Of a DNA stretch of 64,000 nt, positions 45,001 to 53,549 are shown piece by piece. This DNA is from Streptomyces sp. NRRL F-6131. Lineage in GTDB: Bacteria > Actinomycetota > Actinomycetes > Streptomycetales > Streptomycetaceae. Within the stretch, counting starts at the first letter, position 1; the number at the start of each line of letters is the position of its first letter. The position numbers and the translations under genes are program-made. The notes beneath the pieces were generated by a model that was not told where the DNA came from, did no database searches, and saw only the letters and a list, made by a program, of their open reading frames with translations. The stretch spans positions 128,691 to 192,690 of the forward strand of contig JOHN01000004.1 in NCBI GenBank assembly GCA_000719695.1, in the 5' to 3' direction.

Positions 45001-45629
45001 GGGAGAAGTCCTTCCTGCTCACCCAGGAGCGGGAGATGCTCGGCCTGTACGTCTCCTCGCACCCCCTGCACGGCATCGAGCACGTGCTCGCCGACAAGGC
45101 GGACTGCGCGGTGGCCGACCTGGCGGAGCGGCCGGACGGGACGATCGTCACCATCGGCGGCATCATCTCGGGCCTCCAGCGGAAGATGACCAAGCAGGGC
45201 AACGCCTGGGCGATCGCGACGGTCGAGGACCTCGCGGGCTCGATCGACTGCATGTTCTTCCCCGCCAGCTACCAGCTGGTGTCCTCGCAGCTGGTCGAGG
45301 ACGCGGTGGTGTTCGTCCGCGGCAAGCTGGACAAGCGGGAGGACGTGCCCCGGCTGATGGGCATGGAGCTGACCGTCCCCGACCTGTCGAACGCGCACGC
45401 CGAGGCGCCGATCGTCATCAACATCCCGACCGGGAAGGTGACGCCGCCGCTGGTGGCGCGGCTCGGCGAGGTGCTGAGCAGCCACAAGGGGACGACCGAG
45501 GTCCGGGTCCGGCTGGAGGCGCGGAACAAGACGACGGTGCTGCGGCTGGACCGGCACCGGGTGAAGTCGGACCCGGCGCTGTTCGGCGACCTGAAGCAGC
45601 TGCTCGGGCCGAGCTGCCTGACGAGCTGA
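42096..45629 (+). CDS. dnaE: DNA polymerase III alpha subunit (replicative DnaE)
   Basis: DnaE is the replicative polymerase subunit. The 1177-residue protein begins with a PHP domain (HLHVHTEYSMLD at 8-19, TDHGNMYG at 42-49, TNDSHY at 220-225) whose metal ligands look intact, as expected where the PHP domain proofreads. The C-family catalytic centre follows: GPGRGSAAGSL (about 377-387) and PDVDIDFDE with Asp421 and Asp423. The helix-hairpin-helix and OB domains are C-terminal. The start is a TTG with GGAGG upstream, and an ATG start is not available nearby. A 34-base tandem duplication spans the stop codon. Confidence 0.98.
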   Translation: MSDQPFAHLHVHTEYSMLDGAARLKQMFKEVERLGQSHVAMTDHGNMYGAAEFHKQATAAGITPVIGIEAYVAPESRSNTKRVLWGQPHQKKDDVSASGAYTHKTIWARNKEGLHNLFKLTSRSYSEGWLVKWPRMDKELISELSGGLMATTGCPSGELQTRLRLGQFDEALRSAGEYQEIFGKENYFLELMDHGLDIEKRVRDGLIEIGRKLGIPPVVTNDSHYTTEADAGAHDLLLCVQTGKNLSDPDRFRFDGTGYYIKSAAEMYALDQSDAWQEGCRNSQLLVAERVDTTGMFEFRNLMPRFPIPEGFESEADFFRSKVWEGMDWRFPNGYDEEHKKLAEYEMDTIIQMGFPAYFLVVADFIMWAKGQGIAVGPGRGSAAGSLVAYAMGITDLDPIPHGLIFERFLNPERISMPDVDIDFDERRRGDVIRYVTEKWGSDKVAMIVTYGTIKAKAAIKDSSRVLGYPYAMGDRITKAMPPDVMGKGIPLSGITDSSHPRYSEAGEIRGLYENDPDVRKVIDTARGIEGLIRQPGVHAAGVIMSAEPLTDHIPVWTRHTDGVTITQFDYPTCEGLGLLKMDFLGLRNLTIMDDAVKAIEKNKGEKIELLKLPLDDKPTYELLARGDTLGVFQLDGGPMRSLLRLMKPDNFEDISAVLALYRPGPMGVNSHTNYALRKNGQQEITPIHPELEKPLEEVLRPTYGLIVYQEQVQKAAQILAGYSLGQADLLRRAMGKKKKEILEAEFVPFQKGCRERGYSDAAIQAVWDVLVPFSGYAFNKAHTAGYGLVSYWTAYLKANYPAEYMSGLLTSVKDDKDKSAVYLNECRKMGINVLPPDVNESDADFTPHGDTTVRFGLTAIRNVGGPVVESMIRTRKTKGKFSSFPDFLDKVESVVCNKRTVESLIKAGSFDSLGHTRKGLTAQFEPMIDNVVGIKRKEAEGQFDLFGGDATSDEPSFGLDVVFSEEEWEKSFLLTQEREMLGLYVSSHPLHGIEHVLADKADCAVADLAERPDGTIVTIGGIISGLQRKMTKQGNAWAIATVEDLAGSIDCMFFPASYQLVSSQLVEDAVVFVRGKLDKREDVPRLMGMELTVPDLSNAHAEAPIVINIPTGKVTPPLVARLGEVLSSHKGTTEVRVRLEARNKTTVLRLDRHRVKSDPALFGDLKQLLGPSCLTS

Positions 45630-45673
45630 AACGCCCGCCGGGCCGAGCTGCCCGACGAGCTGAACCGCCCGTC
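45606..45673 (+). repeat. 34-base tandem duplication across the dnaE stop codon
   Basis: 45606-45639 and 45640-45673 match at 31 of 34 positions. The first copy holds the last codons and the TGA of dnaE; the second copy would encode the same C-terminal residues if read through. It looks like a recent duplication in untranslated DNA. Confidence 0.85.
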
Positions 45674-45690
45674 GGGCGGCGCCGCCCGAC
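45671..45690. terminator. 20-base perfect palindrome downstream of dnaE
   Basis: 45671-45680 is fully complementary to 45681-45690. A hairpin with a 4-base loop could form on either strand. It lies between dnaE (stop 45629) and the convergent LysR gene (stop 45750), so a shared terminator is likely. Confidence 0.65.
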
Positions 45691-45749
45691 CGGCCGAGCG
45701 GGCCTTCCGCGCCGGGGCCGGTCGGGTGGGCGTCCCCGTGCCCGCCGCT

Positions 45750-46637
45750 TCAGGCCGAGTTGCGCAGCGGGGCGGGGACGGCCGAGTGCAGGGCGGAGAC
45801 GAAGGCGGAGATCGCGGGGTGCGCCCCGGCGCCGGCGCGGAAGGCGGTGCGGGTGCGGCGGTACATCGGCAGCCGGGTGAGGACGACCCCGGGCGGCGGC
45901 CGGTCGATGCCCAGGTGGGGGACCAGCGCCACTCCCTGCCCGGCCGCGACCAGGGCGAGCACGGTGGCGAAGTCGTCGATCTGGTGGCGGATCCGGGGCG
46001 CGAAGCCGGCGCTCTCGCAGGCGCGGACGGCCATGCTGTGGCACAGGGTGCCCGGCGGGGCGAGGATCCACGGTTCGGCGCGCTGGTCGGCGACGGCGCC
46101 GGGGGCGCGGGCCGCGAGGTACATCGGCTCGGTGAAGATCGGCCGGGTCACCGCCAGACCGGGCTCCGGGTCGGCCGGGACCAGGTCGTACTCGTGCACC
46201 AGCGCCACGTCCAGCTCGCCCGCGCGCAGCGCCGCCGCGACCGCGGCCGGGTCGACCTCGGTGACCATCGGCTCCAGCCCCGGGTGCCAGCCGGCCAGCT
46301 CGGCGAGGACGGCGGGGATGATCGCGCGGGCCGCCGACGGGTAGGTGCCGATCCGCAGCGGGCCGGCCAGGCCCTCGCGGGCGTGGGCGAGTTCGGCGTC
46401 CGCCTGCTCCAGCCGCTCGAGCACGGCCTCGGCGTGCCGGACCAGGTTGCGGCCGGCCGGGGTGAGGGCGACCCGGCGGCCGGTGCGTTCGAGCAGCGGG
46501 ACGCCGGCCTCCTTCTCCAGCACGGACAGCTGTTGGGAGACCGCCGAGGGGCTGAAGCTGAGCGCCTCGGCGACGGCGGCGATGGTGCCGAGGTGGGCGA
46601 GTTCGCGCAGCAGGCGCAGGCGTCGGACGTCGAGCAT
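45750..46637 (-). CDS. LysR family transcriptional regulator
   Basis: A 295-residue LysR-type regulator: winged helix-turn-helix at about 1-60 (AAVAEALSFSPSAVSQQLSVLEKEAGVPLLER) and a co-inducer domain from about 90 (LRIGTYPSAARAIIPAVLAEL). It is divergent from the DapA-family gene at 46710, the classic arrangement for a LysR regulator and its target. Its own and the partner promoter share the 72-base gap with the dyad at 46677-46700. The effector is unknown. Confidence 0.92.
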   Translation of the reverse strand: MLDVRRLRLLRELAHLGTIAAVAEALSFSPSAVSQQLSVLEKEAGVPLLERTGRRVALTPAGRNLVRHAEAVLERLEQADAELAHAREGLAGPLRIGTYPSAARAIIPAVLAELAGWHPGLEPMVTEVDPAAVAAALRAGELDVALVHEYDLVPADPEPGLAVTRPIFTEPMYLAARAPGAVADQRAEPWILAPPGTLCHSMAVRACESAGFAPRIRHQIDDFATVLALVAAGQGVALVPHLGIDRPPPGVVLTRLPMYRRTRTAFRAGAGAHPAISAFVSALHSAVPAPLRNSA

Positions 46638-46676
46638 CGGCTCAGCTTACGAGAAGCGTCGGAAACATGAACTGGA

Positions 46677-46700
46677 CCTGCGGGATCGCCCGACCGCAGG
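46677..46700. promoter_or_regulatory. Candidate LysR operator
   Basis: CCTGCGG (46677-46683) and CCGCAGG (46694-46700) form a perfect 7-base inverted repeat with a 10-base spacer, between the divergent LysR gene and its likely target. The repeat ends 9 bases before the target ATG. Confidence 0.55.
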
Positions 46701-46709
46701 ATCGTGGGC

Positions 46710-47600
46710 ATGGAACTCAAGGGCATTCTCGTCCCGCTGGTCACCCCGTTCGCGGCCGACGGCTCGGTGGCGCTGGACGCGTTGGAGAAGCTGGCCGGCT
46801 CGCTGCTGGACGACGGCGCGGCCGGGCTGGTGGCGCTCGGCACCACCGGCGAGCCGGCCGCGCTGACCCCGGCCGAGCGGAGCGCGGTGGTCGAGGTCTG
46901 CGCGGCGGTCTGCGCCGCCCGGGGGGTGCCGCTGCTGGTCGGTGCGGGCGGGCCGGGCACCGCCGTGGCCGCCGAGGAGCTGGCCGGGCTGGCCGGTCGG
47001 GTGCCGGGGGCGGCGGGCGCGCTGGTCACCGTGCCGTCCTTCGTCCGGCCGGGCGAGGCCGGGACGGTGGCGCACTTCCGGGTGCTGGCCGAGGCCAGCT
47101 CGGTGCCGCTGGTCTTCTACCACATCCCGTACCGGACCGGGCAGGAGCTGTCCGGCGCCGCGCTGCTGGAACTGGCCGCGCTGCCCGGGGTGGTGGGCGT
47201 GAAGTACGCGACGGGCGGGGTGGACCAGGCGGTGGTGGAGCTGCTGGCCGGCGCCCCCGCCGGGTTCTCGGTGCTGGGCGGGGACGACGCGGTGCTCGCG
47301 CCGCTGCTGGCGCTGGGCGCGGACGGCGGCATCCTGGCCTCCGCCCACCTGGCCACCGCGCGGTACGTCGAGCTGGCCGAGGCCTGGCGGGCCGGGGACG
47401 CGGTGCGCGCCCGGGCGCTGGGCCACCGGCTGGCCCCGCTGGCGGTGGCGGCCTTCGCCGCACCGAACCCGGCGGTGGTCAAGGGGGTGCTGCACGCGCA
47501 GGGGCGGATTCCGACGCCGGACGTCCGGCTGCCGCTGCTGCCGGCCGGTCCGGCGGAGGTCGGGCGGGCGCTGGAACTGCTCAGTGGTCTGGACCACTGA
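46710..47600 (+). CDS. Dihydrodipicolinate synthase/N-acetylneuraminate lyase family aldolase
   Basis: A 296-residue class I aldolase of the DapA/NanA family (TIM barrel). The Schiff-base Lys165 (VVGVKYATG), Tyr137, the pyruvate-binding GTTGE (Thr44, Thr45) and Arg142 are present. The DapA motif TPYYNRP reads VPSFVRP here (Ser110, Phe111), so the triad tyrosine from the neighbouring subunit is Phe. Synthesis of dihydrodipicolinate is therefore uncertain, and another 2-keto acid aldolase activity is possible. I chose the ATG at 46710; a GTG at 46704 is in frame. asd follows after 96 bases, a suggestive pathway link. Confidence 0.88.
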   Translation: MELKGILVPLVTPFAADGSVALDALEKLAGSLLDDGAAGLVALGTTGEPAALTPAERSAVVEVCAAVCAARGVPLLVGAGGPGTAVAAEELAGLAGRVPGAAGALVTVPSFVRPGEAGTVAHFRVLAEASSVPLVFYHIPYRTGQELSGAALLELAALPGVVGVKYATGGVDQAVVELLAGAPAGFSVLGGDDAVLAPLLALGADGGILASAHLATARYVELAEAWRAGDAVRARALGHRLAPLAVAAFAAPNPAVVKGVLHAQGRIPTPDVRLPLLPAGPAEVGRALELLSGLDH

Positions 47601-48725
<1,125 letters not shown>

Positions 48726-48740
48726 CCTGCCGCGTCGCGT

Positions 48741-48780
48741 CGAAGGGCCCCGTCCGCTCGTGGACGGGGCCCTTCGTTCC
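48741..48780 (+). terminator. Terminator of asd
   Basis: A perfect 15-bp stem, 48741-48755 with 48762-48776, around a 6-base loop, 16 bases after the asd stop. Confidence 0.9.
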
Positions 48781-48967
48781 GTTGCGGGACAGCGACGGAA
48801 CCCCGAGGTTCGGCGGGCGGGTCAGGGGGAAAAGGTGACCCAACGATCGGGCGGCTGCGGGCACCCCCTCACCCCCACCCCGCCCGGACGCCGGGCGGAG
48901 CGCGCCCACCCCGGCTCCGCCGGCCCGGCGGAGCCCCACCCCGAGGGCGAGCGGAAAGAGGTGCGCG

Positions 48968-50236
48968 ATGGACCGCTGTGTCGTCCTGGTGGACGCCGGA
49001 TACCTGCTGGGCGCCGCCGCCAGCCTGCTCGCCGGTGACCCCTCCCGGTCCAAGGTCACCGTCGACCACGTCGCGCTGATCGCCGCCCTGCGCGAGCGCG
49101 CCGAGGCCGAGACCGGCCTCCCGCTGCTGCGGATCTACTGGTTCGACGCCGCGCCCGAGCGCCGCCCGATGCCCGAGCACCGGCGGCTGCGGGTGCTGCC
49201 CCGGGTCACCGTCCGGCTGGGCGCGCTCACCCGGGCCGAGGGCCGCTGGGTGCAGAAGGGCGTCGACGCCGCGATGCACGCCGAACTCTCCGAACTCGCC
49301 CGCAACCGGGCCTGCGCCGACGTCGTGCTGATCACCGGCGACGGCGACCTGCTGCCCGGCATGATGTCCGCCAAGGAGCACGGCGTCGTCGTCCACCTCT
49401 GGGCGCTCCAGGCCGCCGACGGCGACTTCAACCAGTCCGAGGACCTCGTCGGCGAGGCCGACGAGCGGCGGGTGCTGGACCGCGAGTGGATCGAGGGATC
49501 CTTCAGCCTGCGCGACACCTCCAGCGTCTTCCCCGCGCCCGGCGCCCGGCACGAGATCGCCAAGATCCTCGCCGCCCCGCCCGCCGGGCCCCCGGCCGGC
49601 CTGCCCGACCCGCTGCCCGCCGCCCCGGTGCCCGGCCGCCCCGCCGCCGGGGCCCCCGCCGCGGCCGTCGCCGTCGCCGCGGCGGCCGTCCCGGCCGTCA
49701 ACGGACGCCCCCAGCCGGCCGCCGCCGGGCTCAAGGTCGTCCCCACCCCCAAGGACCTCGCCGGGCGCAGCGCCGACCGGCTGGCCACCGCCGCCGACCG
49801 CCACCAGACCGGCCCGGTGCTGCGCTGGTCCTCCGACCGGGGCTGGATCGAGCGCCCCGTCCAGGAGCCCGCCGTCACCGCCGGCGACGGCCTGCCCACC
49901 CTCGCCCAGCTCACCACCGCCGAACAGCGCTGGGCCGACCGCGAGGAGGACATCACCTCCATCGGCGGCGACGCCCACGAGGTCGGCCAGGTCTTCGCCC
50001 GCCGCTGGACCACCCGGGTCGGCGACGTCGAACGGCTCACCGTGCTGTGGCCCGACTACCCGCGCATCCCGCACCGGGTCGACGGCGAGCTGCTGCGCTA
50101 CGCCGCCCGGTTCGGCCTGCTCGCGCACAAGGACGACCAGATCGACGAGCACGACCGGTACGCCATCCGGGCCGGCTTCTGGAAGGAGCTCGCCACCCGG
50201 GTCCCCGGCGGGCACCTGGTCGTCGTCGACGACTGA
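48968..50236 (+). CDS. NYN domain (PIN-like) protein
   Basis: A 422-residue protein with an N-terminal NYN domain, a PIN-like nuclease fold: VVLVDAGYLLG (Asp9 in the acidic centre), WVQKGVDAAMHAEL (Asp residue on the second motif) and VVLITGDGDLLPGM (Asp117/Asp119 region). RNA cleavage is likely but not shown. A Pro/Ala-rich linker (about 200-250) precedes a C-terminal region (about 290-415) with GQVFARRWTTRVGDVERLTVLWPDYPRIP that recalls a small helical RNA-binding module; I cannot name it firmly. GGAAAGAGG precedes the ATG. It stands between asd and an ABC exporter. Confidence 0.85.
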   Translation: MDRCVVLVDAGYLLGAAASLLAGDPSRSKVTVDHVALIAALRERAEAETGLPLLRIYWFDAAPERRPMPEHRRLRVLPRVTVRLGALTRAEGRWVQKGVDAAMHAELSELARNRACADVVLITGDGDLLPGMMSAKEHGVVVHLWALQAADGDFNQSEDLVGEADERRVLDREWIEGSFSLRDTSSVFPAPGARHEIAKILAAPPAGPPAGLPDPLPAAPVPGRPAAGAPAAAVAVAAAAVPAVNGRPQPAAAGLKVVPTPKDLAGRSADRLATAADRHQTGPVLRWSSDRGWIERPVQEPAVTAGDGLPTLAQLTTAEQRWADREEDITSIGGDAHEVGQVFARRWTTRVGDVERLTVLWPDYPRIPHRVDGELLRYAARFGLLAHKDDQIDEHDRYAIRAGFWKELATRVPGGHLVVVDD

Positions 50237-50302
50237 CCTGCGGCGGGCCGCCGGGAGCGGGGCGGAACGGGCCCCGTTGTCCGGTTCGCCGGTTGCACCG
50301 CG

Positions 50303-50308
50303 TAGAGT
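50303..50308 (+). promoter_or_regulatory. -10 element of the ABC exporter pair
   Basis: TAGAGT ends 8 bases before the GTG at 50317, with no ribosome binding site between, so the message is probably leaderless. Confidence 0.5.
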
Positions 50309-50316
50309 CTTCGGAC

Positions 50317-51315
50317 GTGAGCGAGACGGCCGGGCGGGCACCCCAGGAGACCGCGCCGTGCTGCGCCGTACGCGACCTGGTCCGGACGTACCGCGCCGGG
50401 CGCGGCGCCGCCGCCACCGACATCCGGGCCAACGACGGCATCACGCTGACCGTCCGGCAGGGCGAGATCTTCGGTCTGCTCGGACCCAACGGCGCGGGCA
50501 AGTCCACCCTGGTCCGCCAGCTCACCGGCCTGCTGCGGCCCGACTCCGGCAGCATCGAGATCCTCGGCCACGACGTGGTCCGCCACCCCGAACGGGCCGC
50601 CCGGCTGCTCGGCTACCTCGGCCAGGAGTCCTCCGCGCTCGACGAGCTGACCGTCGCCCTCGCCGCCGAGACCACCGGGCGGCTGCGCGGCCTCGGCCGC
50701 GCCGAGGCCCGGGCCGCCGCCGACGCGGTCATCACCGAACTGGCCCTGGAGCCGCTCGCCCACCGGCCGCTCGCCAAGCTCTCCGGCGGCCAGCGCCGGC
50801 TCGCCTGCTTCGCCGCCACCCTGGTCGGTGACCGGCCGCTGCTCGTCCTCGACGAGCCGACCACCGGGATGGACCCGATCGCGCGGCGGTCCGTCTGGGC
50901 GGCGGTCGAGCGCCGCCGGGCCGAACGCTCCACCACCGTGCTCCTGGTCACCCACAACGTGATCGAGGCGGAGACCGTGCTGGACCGGGTCGCGGTGATC
51001 GACGAGGGCCGGGTGATCGCCTGCGACACCCCCGGCGGGCTCAAGGCCCTGGTCGACGGCGACGTCCGGCTGGACCTGGTCTGGCGGGACGAGGCACCGC
51101 TGGGCGTCCCCGCGGTGGCCGCGCTGGCCGAGCGGGCCGAACGCACCGGCCGGCGCTGGACCGTCCGCACCACCCCCGAGCAGGCCCGCGAACTGGTCTC
51201 GGCCGTCACCACCGGCCCGGCCTTCGCCGCCCTGGACGACTTCACCCTGGCCACCCCGAGCCTTGAGGACGCCTACCTCAAGCTGGGCGGCCGCCACGGA
51301 GGACTGGCCAAGTGA
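50317..51315 (+). CDS. ABC transporter ATP-binding protein (DrrA-like)
   Basis: A 332-residue ABC ATPase with Walker A GPNGAGKST (about 57-65), Q-loop GYLGQESSALDELTV, signature LSGGQRRLA, Walker B LLVLDEPTTGMD, and H-loop VTHNV. The C-terminal 90 residues form the extra domain common in drug and lipid exporters of the DrrA group. The permease start overlaps its stop by four bases. The exported compound is unknown. The GTG start is supported by the TAGAGT just upstream. Confidence 0.93.
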   Translation: MSETAGRAPQETAPCCAVRDLVRTYRAGRGAAATDIRANDGITLTVRQGEIFGLLGPNGAGKSTLVRQLTGLLRPDSGSIEILGHDVVRHPERAARLLGYLGQESSALDELTVALAAETTGRLRGLGRAEARAAADAVITELALEPLAHRPLAKLSGGQRRLACFAATLVGDRPLLVLDEPTTGMDPIARRSVWAAVERRRAERSTTVLLVTHNVIEAETVLDRVAVIDEGRVIACDTPGGLKALVDGDVRLDLVWRDEAPLGVPAVAALAERAERTGRRWTVRTTPEQARELVSAVTTGPAFAALDDFTLATPSLEDAYLKLGGRHGGLAK

Positions 51316-52124
51316 CGCTGCTCTCGGCACCGCCGCGGACCACCCCGGCCGCGGCCGGCGGGCCCGCCCCGCTCGCCCCCGCCGCCCGGCTGCTGCCCGC
51401 CCTCGCGGCCGTCTACCGGGCGCAGCTCGCCCGGGCCCGGGTGGCCCGGATCCCGCTGCTGTTCGTGGCCACCTTCCAGTCGCTGGGCATCCTGGTGATG
51501 ATGCGGGGCGTCGTCGACGCCGGGCAGACCTCGGCCGCCCGGTACGTGGTGTCCGGCTCCAGCGTGCTGGTGGTCGCCTTCGTGGCGCTCAACCTGCTCG
51601 CCCAGTACTTCGGGCGGCTGCGGGCCAGCGGCGGGCTGGACCACTACGCGACGCTGCCGGTGCCGGCCGCCTCGGTGGTGCTCGGCGCGGCCGCCGCGTT
51701 CGCCTCCTTCACCCTGCCCGGGACGCTGGTCACGGCGGGCGCGGGCGCGATCATGTTCGGGCTGCCGCTCGGACAGCTCTGGGTGCTGCTGGCGGTCGTG
51801 CCGCTGGCCGGGGCGGCGCTCGCCGGGCTCGGGGCGGCCTGCGGGCTGCTCGCGCCCCGGCAGGAGATCGCCACCATGCTCGGGCAGCTCGGCATGTCGG
51901 CGGCCCTGCTGCTCGGCGTCCTGCCGGTCGACCACCTGCCGGAGCCGGTGCTGTGGCTGCGCGGCCTGCTGCCGTCCACCTACGCGGTCGAGGCGTTCGC
52001 CCGGACGTTCCGGCCGGAGCCGGACTGGGCGGCGGTGGTCGCGGACCTCGGGGTGTGCGCGGCGGTGGGCGTGGTCTCGCTGGCCGTCGCCACCTGGGCC
52101 TACCGGCGGGCGACCCGCCGGTAG
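51312..52124 (+). CDS. ABC-2 type transporter permease (DrrB-like)
   Basis: A 270-residue membrane protein with about six helices (near 45-62, 78-98, 120-142, 150-172, 185-203 and 238-258), of the ABC-2 export type. It should dimerise and pair with the ATPase encoded just upstream, whose stop overlaps its GTG start. The sequence QEIATMLGQLGM with the following PVDHLPEPVLWLRGLLPST is typical of the loop before the last helices. The substrate is unknown. Confidence 0.9.
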   Translation: MTLLSAPPRTTPAAAGGPAPLAPAARLLPALAAVYRAQLARARVARIPLLFVATFQSLGILVMMRGVVDAGQTSAARYVVSGSSVLVVAFVALNLLAQYFGRLRASGGLDHYATLPVPAASVVLGAAAAFASFTLPGTLVTAGAGAIMFGLPLGQLWVLLAVVPLAGAALAGLGAACGLLAPRQEIATMLGQLGMSAALLLGVLPVDHLPEPVLWLRGLLPSTYAVEAFARTFRPEPDWAAVVADLGVCAAVGVVSLAVATWAYRRATRR

Positions 52125-52196
52125 GGGCCGCCGCCGGGCCGGCCGGTTCGGTGGGTGGCCGGGTCGTGGCGGTGGTGACCGTGAAACGATGGGGGC

Positions 52197-52982
52197 GTGA
52201 CCGTACCGAACACACCTCCGGATCCCGCGCGCGCCGACGGCGGCCCCGATTCCGTGGCGGACGCCGTGCCCGCCCCGTACGCCGCCGACCGTGATCCGTA
52301 CGCCACGCGTGATCCGTACGCCGCGCCCGCGCCCGCCTCCGAGCCGTACGGGCTGCCGCCCGGGGCGGCCGGGGTGCCCGTGAAGGCCGGGCCGGCCGAG
52401 CCGCTGGCGCAGCGGTTGCTGCCCGAGCTGAGGATCGGGGCGGCCACCGTGCTGGCCTGTCTGGTGCTGGGCGTCGTGATGGCAGGGCTGTGGGTCTGGC
52501 TGGCGCCCAAGGTGCCGCTGGTGGTGGACGGCAACAAGATCCTCTACGGGGACCCGGAGGGCGAGCAGCGGGCCGGGGCCGACAGCGTCTTCGTGCTGAT
52601 CGGCCTGGGGATGGGCGTGCTGACGGCGCTGGGCGCGTTCCTGTTCACCCGCAAGCGCGGCGGCGGGATCGCGGTGGCCGTCGGGCTGGCGGTCGGCGGC
52701 CTGCTGGCCTCGGTGGGCGCCTGGGGGCTCGGGAGGTGGCTCGGGCCGAGCCGGGACCTCGTCGCGCAGGCGCGGCGGGTCGGCAACGGCGGGCACTTCC
52801 GGGCGGACATCGACCTCGGGGCGTACGGCGCGGTGCTGGCGTGGCCGATGGCGGCGATGGTGCTGCTGCTGGCGCTGTCGGCGGCCTTCGGCAAGCGCGA
52901 GGAGGACCCGCCGCCGTACTGGGTGCCGGGACCCCCGGTCGCGGGCGCGGCCGTGCCGCCGGAGGACCGGCGGGAGGGCTGA
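52197..52982 (+). CDS. Four-helix membrane protein, DUF2567-like
   Basis: A 261-residue membrane protein. The N-terminal 75 residues are Pro/Ala/Tyr-rich with DPYA repeats (about 33-45). Helices follow near 80-103, 128-148, 155-177 and 216-236, and a short Pro-rich tail. The loop after helix 1 contains a conserved-looking VPLVVDGNKILYGDPEGEQR. It resembles actinobacterial DUF2567 proteins, but I am not certain. AACGAT lies 7-12 bases before the GTG, so the message may be leaderless. The role is unknown. Confidence 0.75.
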   Translation: MTVPNTPPDPARADGGPDSVADAVPAPYAADRDPYATRDPYAAPAPASEPYGLPPGAAGVPVKAGPAEPLAQRLLPELRIGAATVLACLVLGVVMAGLWVWLAPKVPLVVDGNKILYGDPEGEQRAGADSVFVLIGLGMGVLTALGAFLFTRKRGGGIAVAVGLAVGGLLASVGAWGLGRWLGPSRDLVAQARRVGNGGHFRADIDLGAYGAVLAWPMAAMVLLLALSAAFGKREEDPPPYWVPGPPVAGAAVPPEDRREG

Positions 52983-53041
52983 CGGCGCTCAGCGCCGGGC
53001 CCGCCCCGGGCCGGGCCACGGGCCACGGGTCCCGCGGCCGG

Positions 53042-53536
53042 TCAGCGGGCGATGGCGGCGGTGCGGGCCCCGGTGAGCGAGACGAGGTGGGCGGGGGAGA
53101 GTTCGACCTCCAGCCCGCGGCGGCCGGCGGAGACGTAGACGGTGGGGTGGGTCAGCGCGCTCGCGTCGACGACCGTGCGCAGCGGGCGGCGCTGGCCGAG
53201 CGGCGAGATGCCGCCGAGGACGTAACCGCTGCTGCGTTCTGCGGCGGCCGGATCGGCCATCGCGGCGCGCTTGCCGCCGACCGCCGCGGCCAGGGCCTTG
53301 AGGTCGAGCTTGCCGGCCACCGGGACGACGCCCACCGTCAGGACGCCGTCGACCTCGGCGACCAGGGTCTTGAACACCCGCTCGGCGGGCACCCCCAGCG
53401 CCTCGGCGGCCTCGCCGCCGTACGAGGCGGCCGCCGGGTCGTGCGGGTAGGCGTGCACGGTGAACGGCACGGCGGCGGTCTCCAGGGCGGCCGTCGCGGG
53501 CGTGCCCTGACCGCCCTTCTTCGGCTTCTTGGCCAC
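53042..53536 (-). CDS. ybaK: Cys-tRNA(Pro)/aminoacyl-tRNA deacylase YbaK
   Basis: A 164-residue YbaK/EbsC-type trans-editing enzyme, which clears Cys (or a similar small residue) wrongly attached to tRNA-Pro. The fold signature is clear: ALGVPAERVFKTLVAEVDG (Lys in the active site), VPVAGKLDLKALAAAVGGKRA, and GYVLGGISPLGQRRPLRTVVD. The GTG start follows GGAGG. The gene upstream (LON domain) ends 13 bases before, so the two are probably co-transcribed. Confidence 0.94.
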   Translation of the reverse strand: MAKKPKKGGQGTPATAALETAAVPFTVHAYPHDPAAASYGGEAAEALGVPAERVFKTLVAEVDGVLTVGVVPVAGKLDLKALAAAVGGKRAAMADPAAAERSSGYVLGGISPLGQRRPLRTVVDASALTHPTVYVSAGRRGLEVELSPAHLVSLTGARTAAIAR

Positions 53537-53549
53537 GGGGCCTCCGCGA

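Noticed and set aside
42609..45557. A 982-residue minus-strand open frame opposite dnaE
   Set aside because: Composition is that of a shadow frame; all catalytic motifs are in dnaE on the plus strand.
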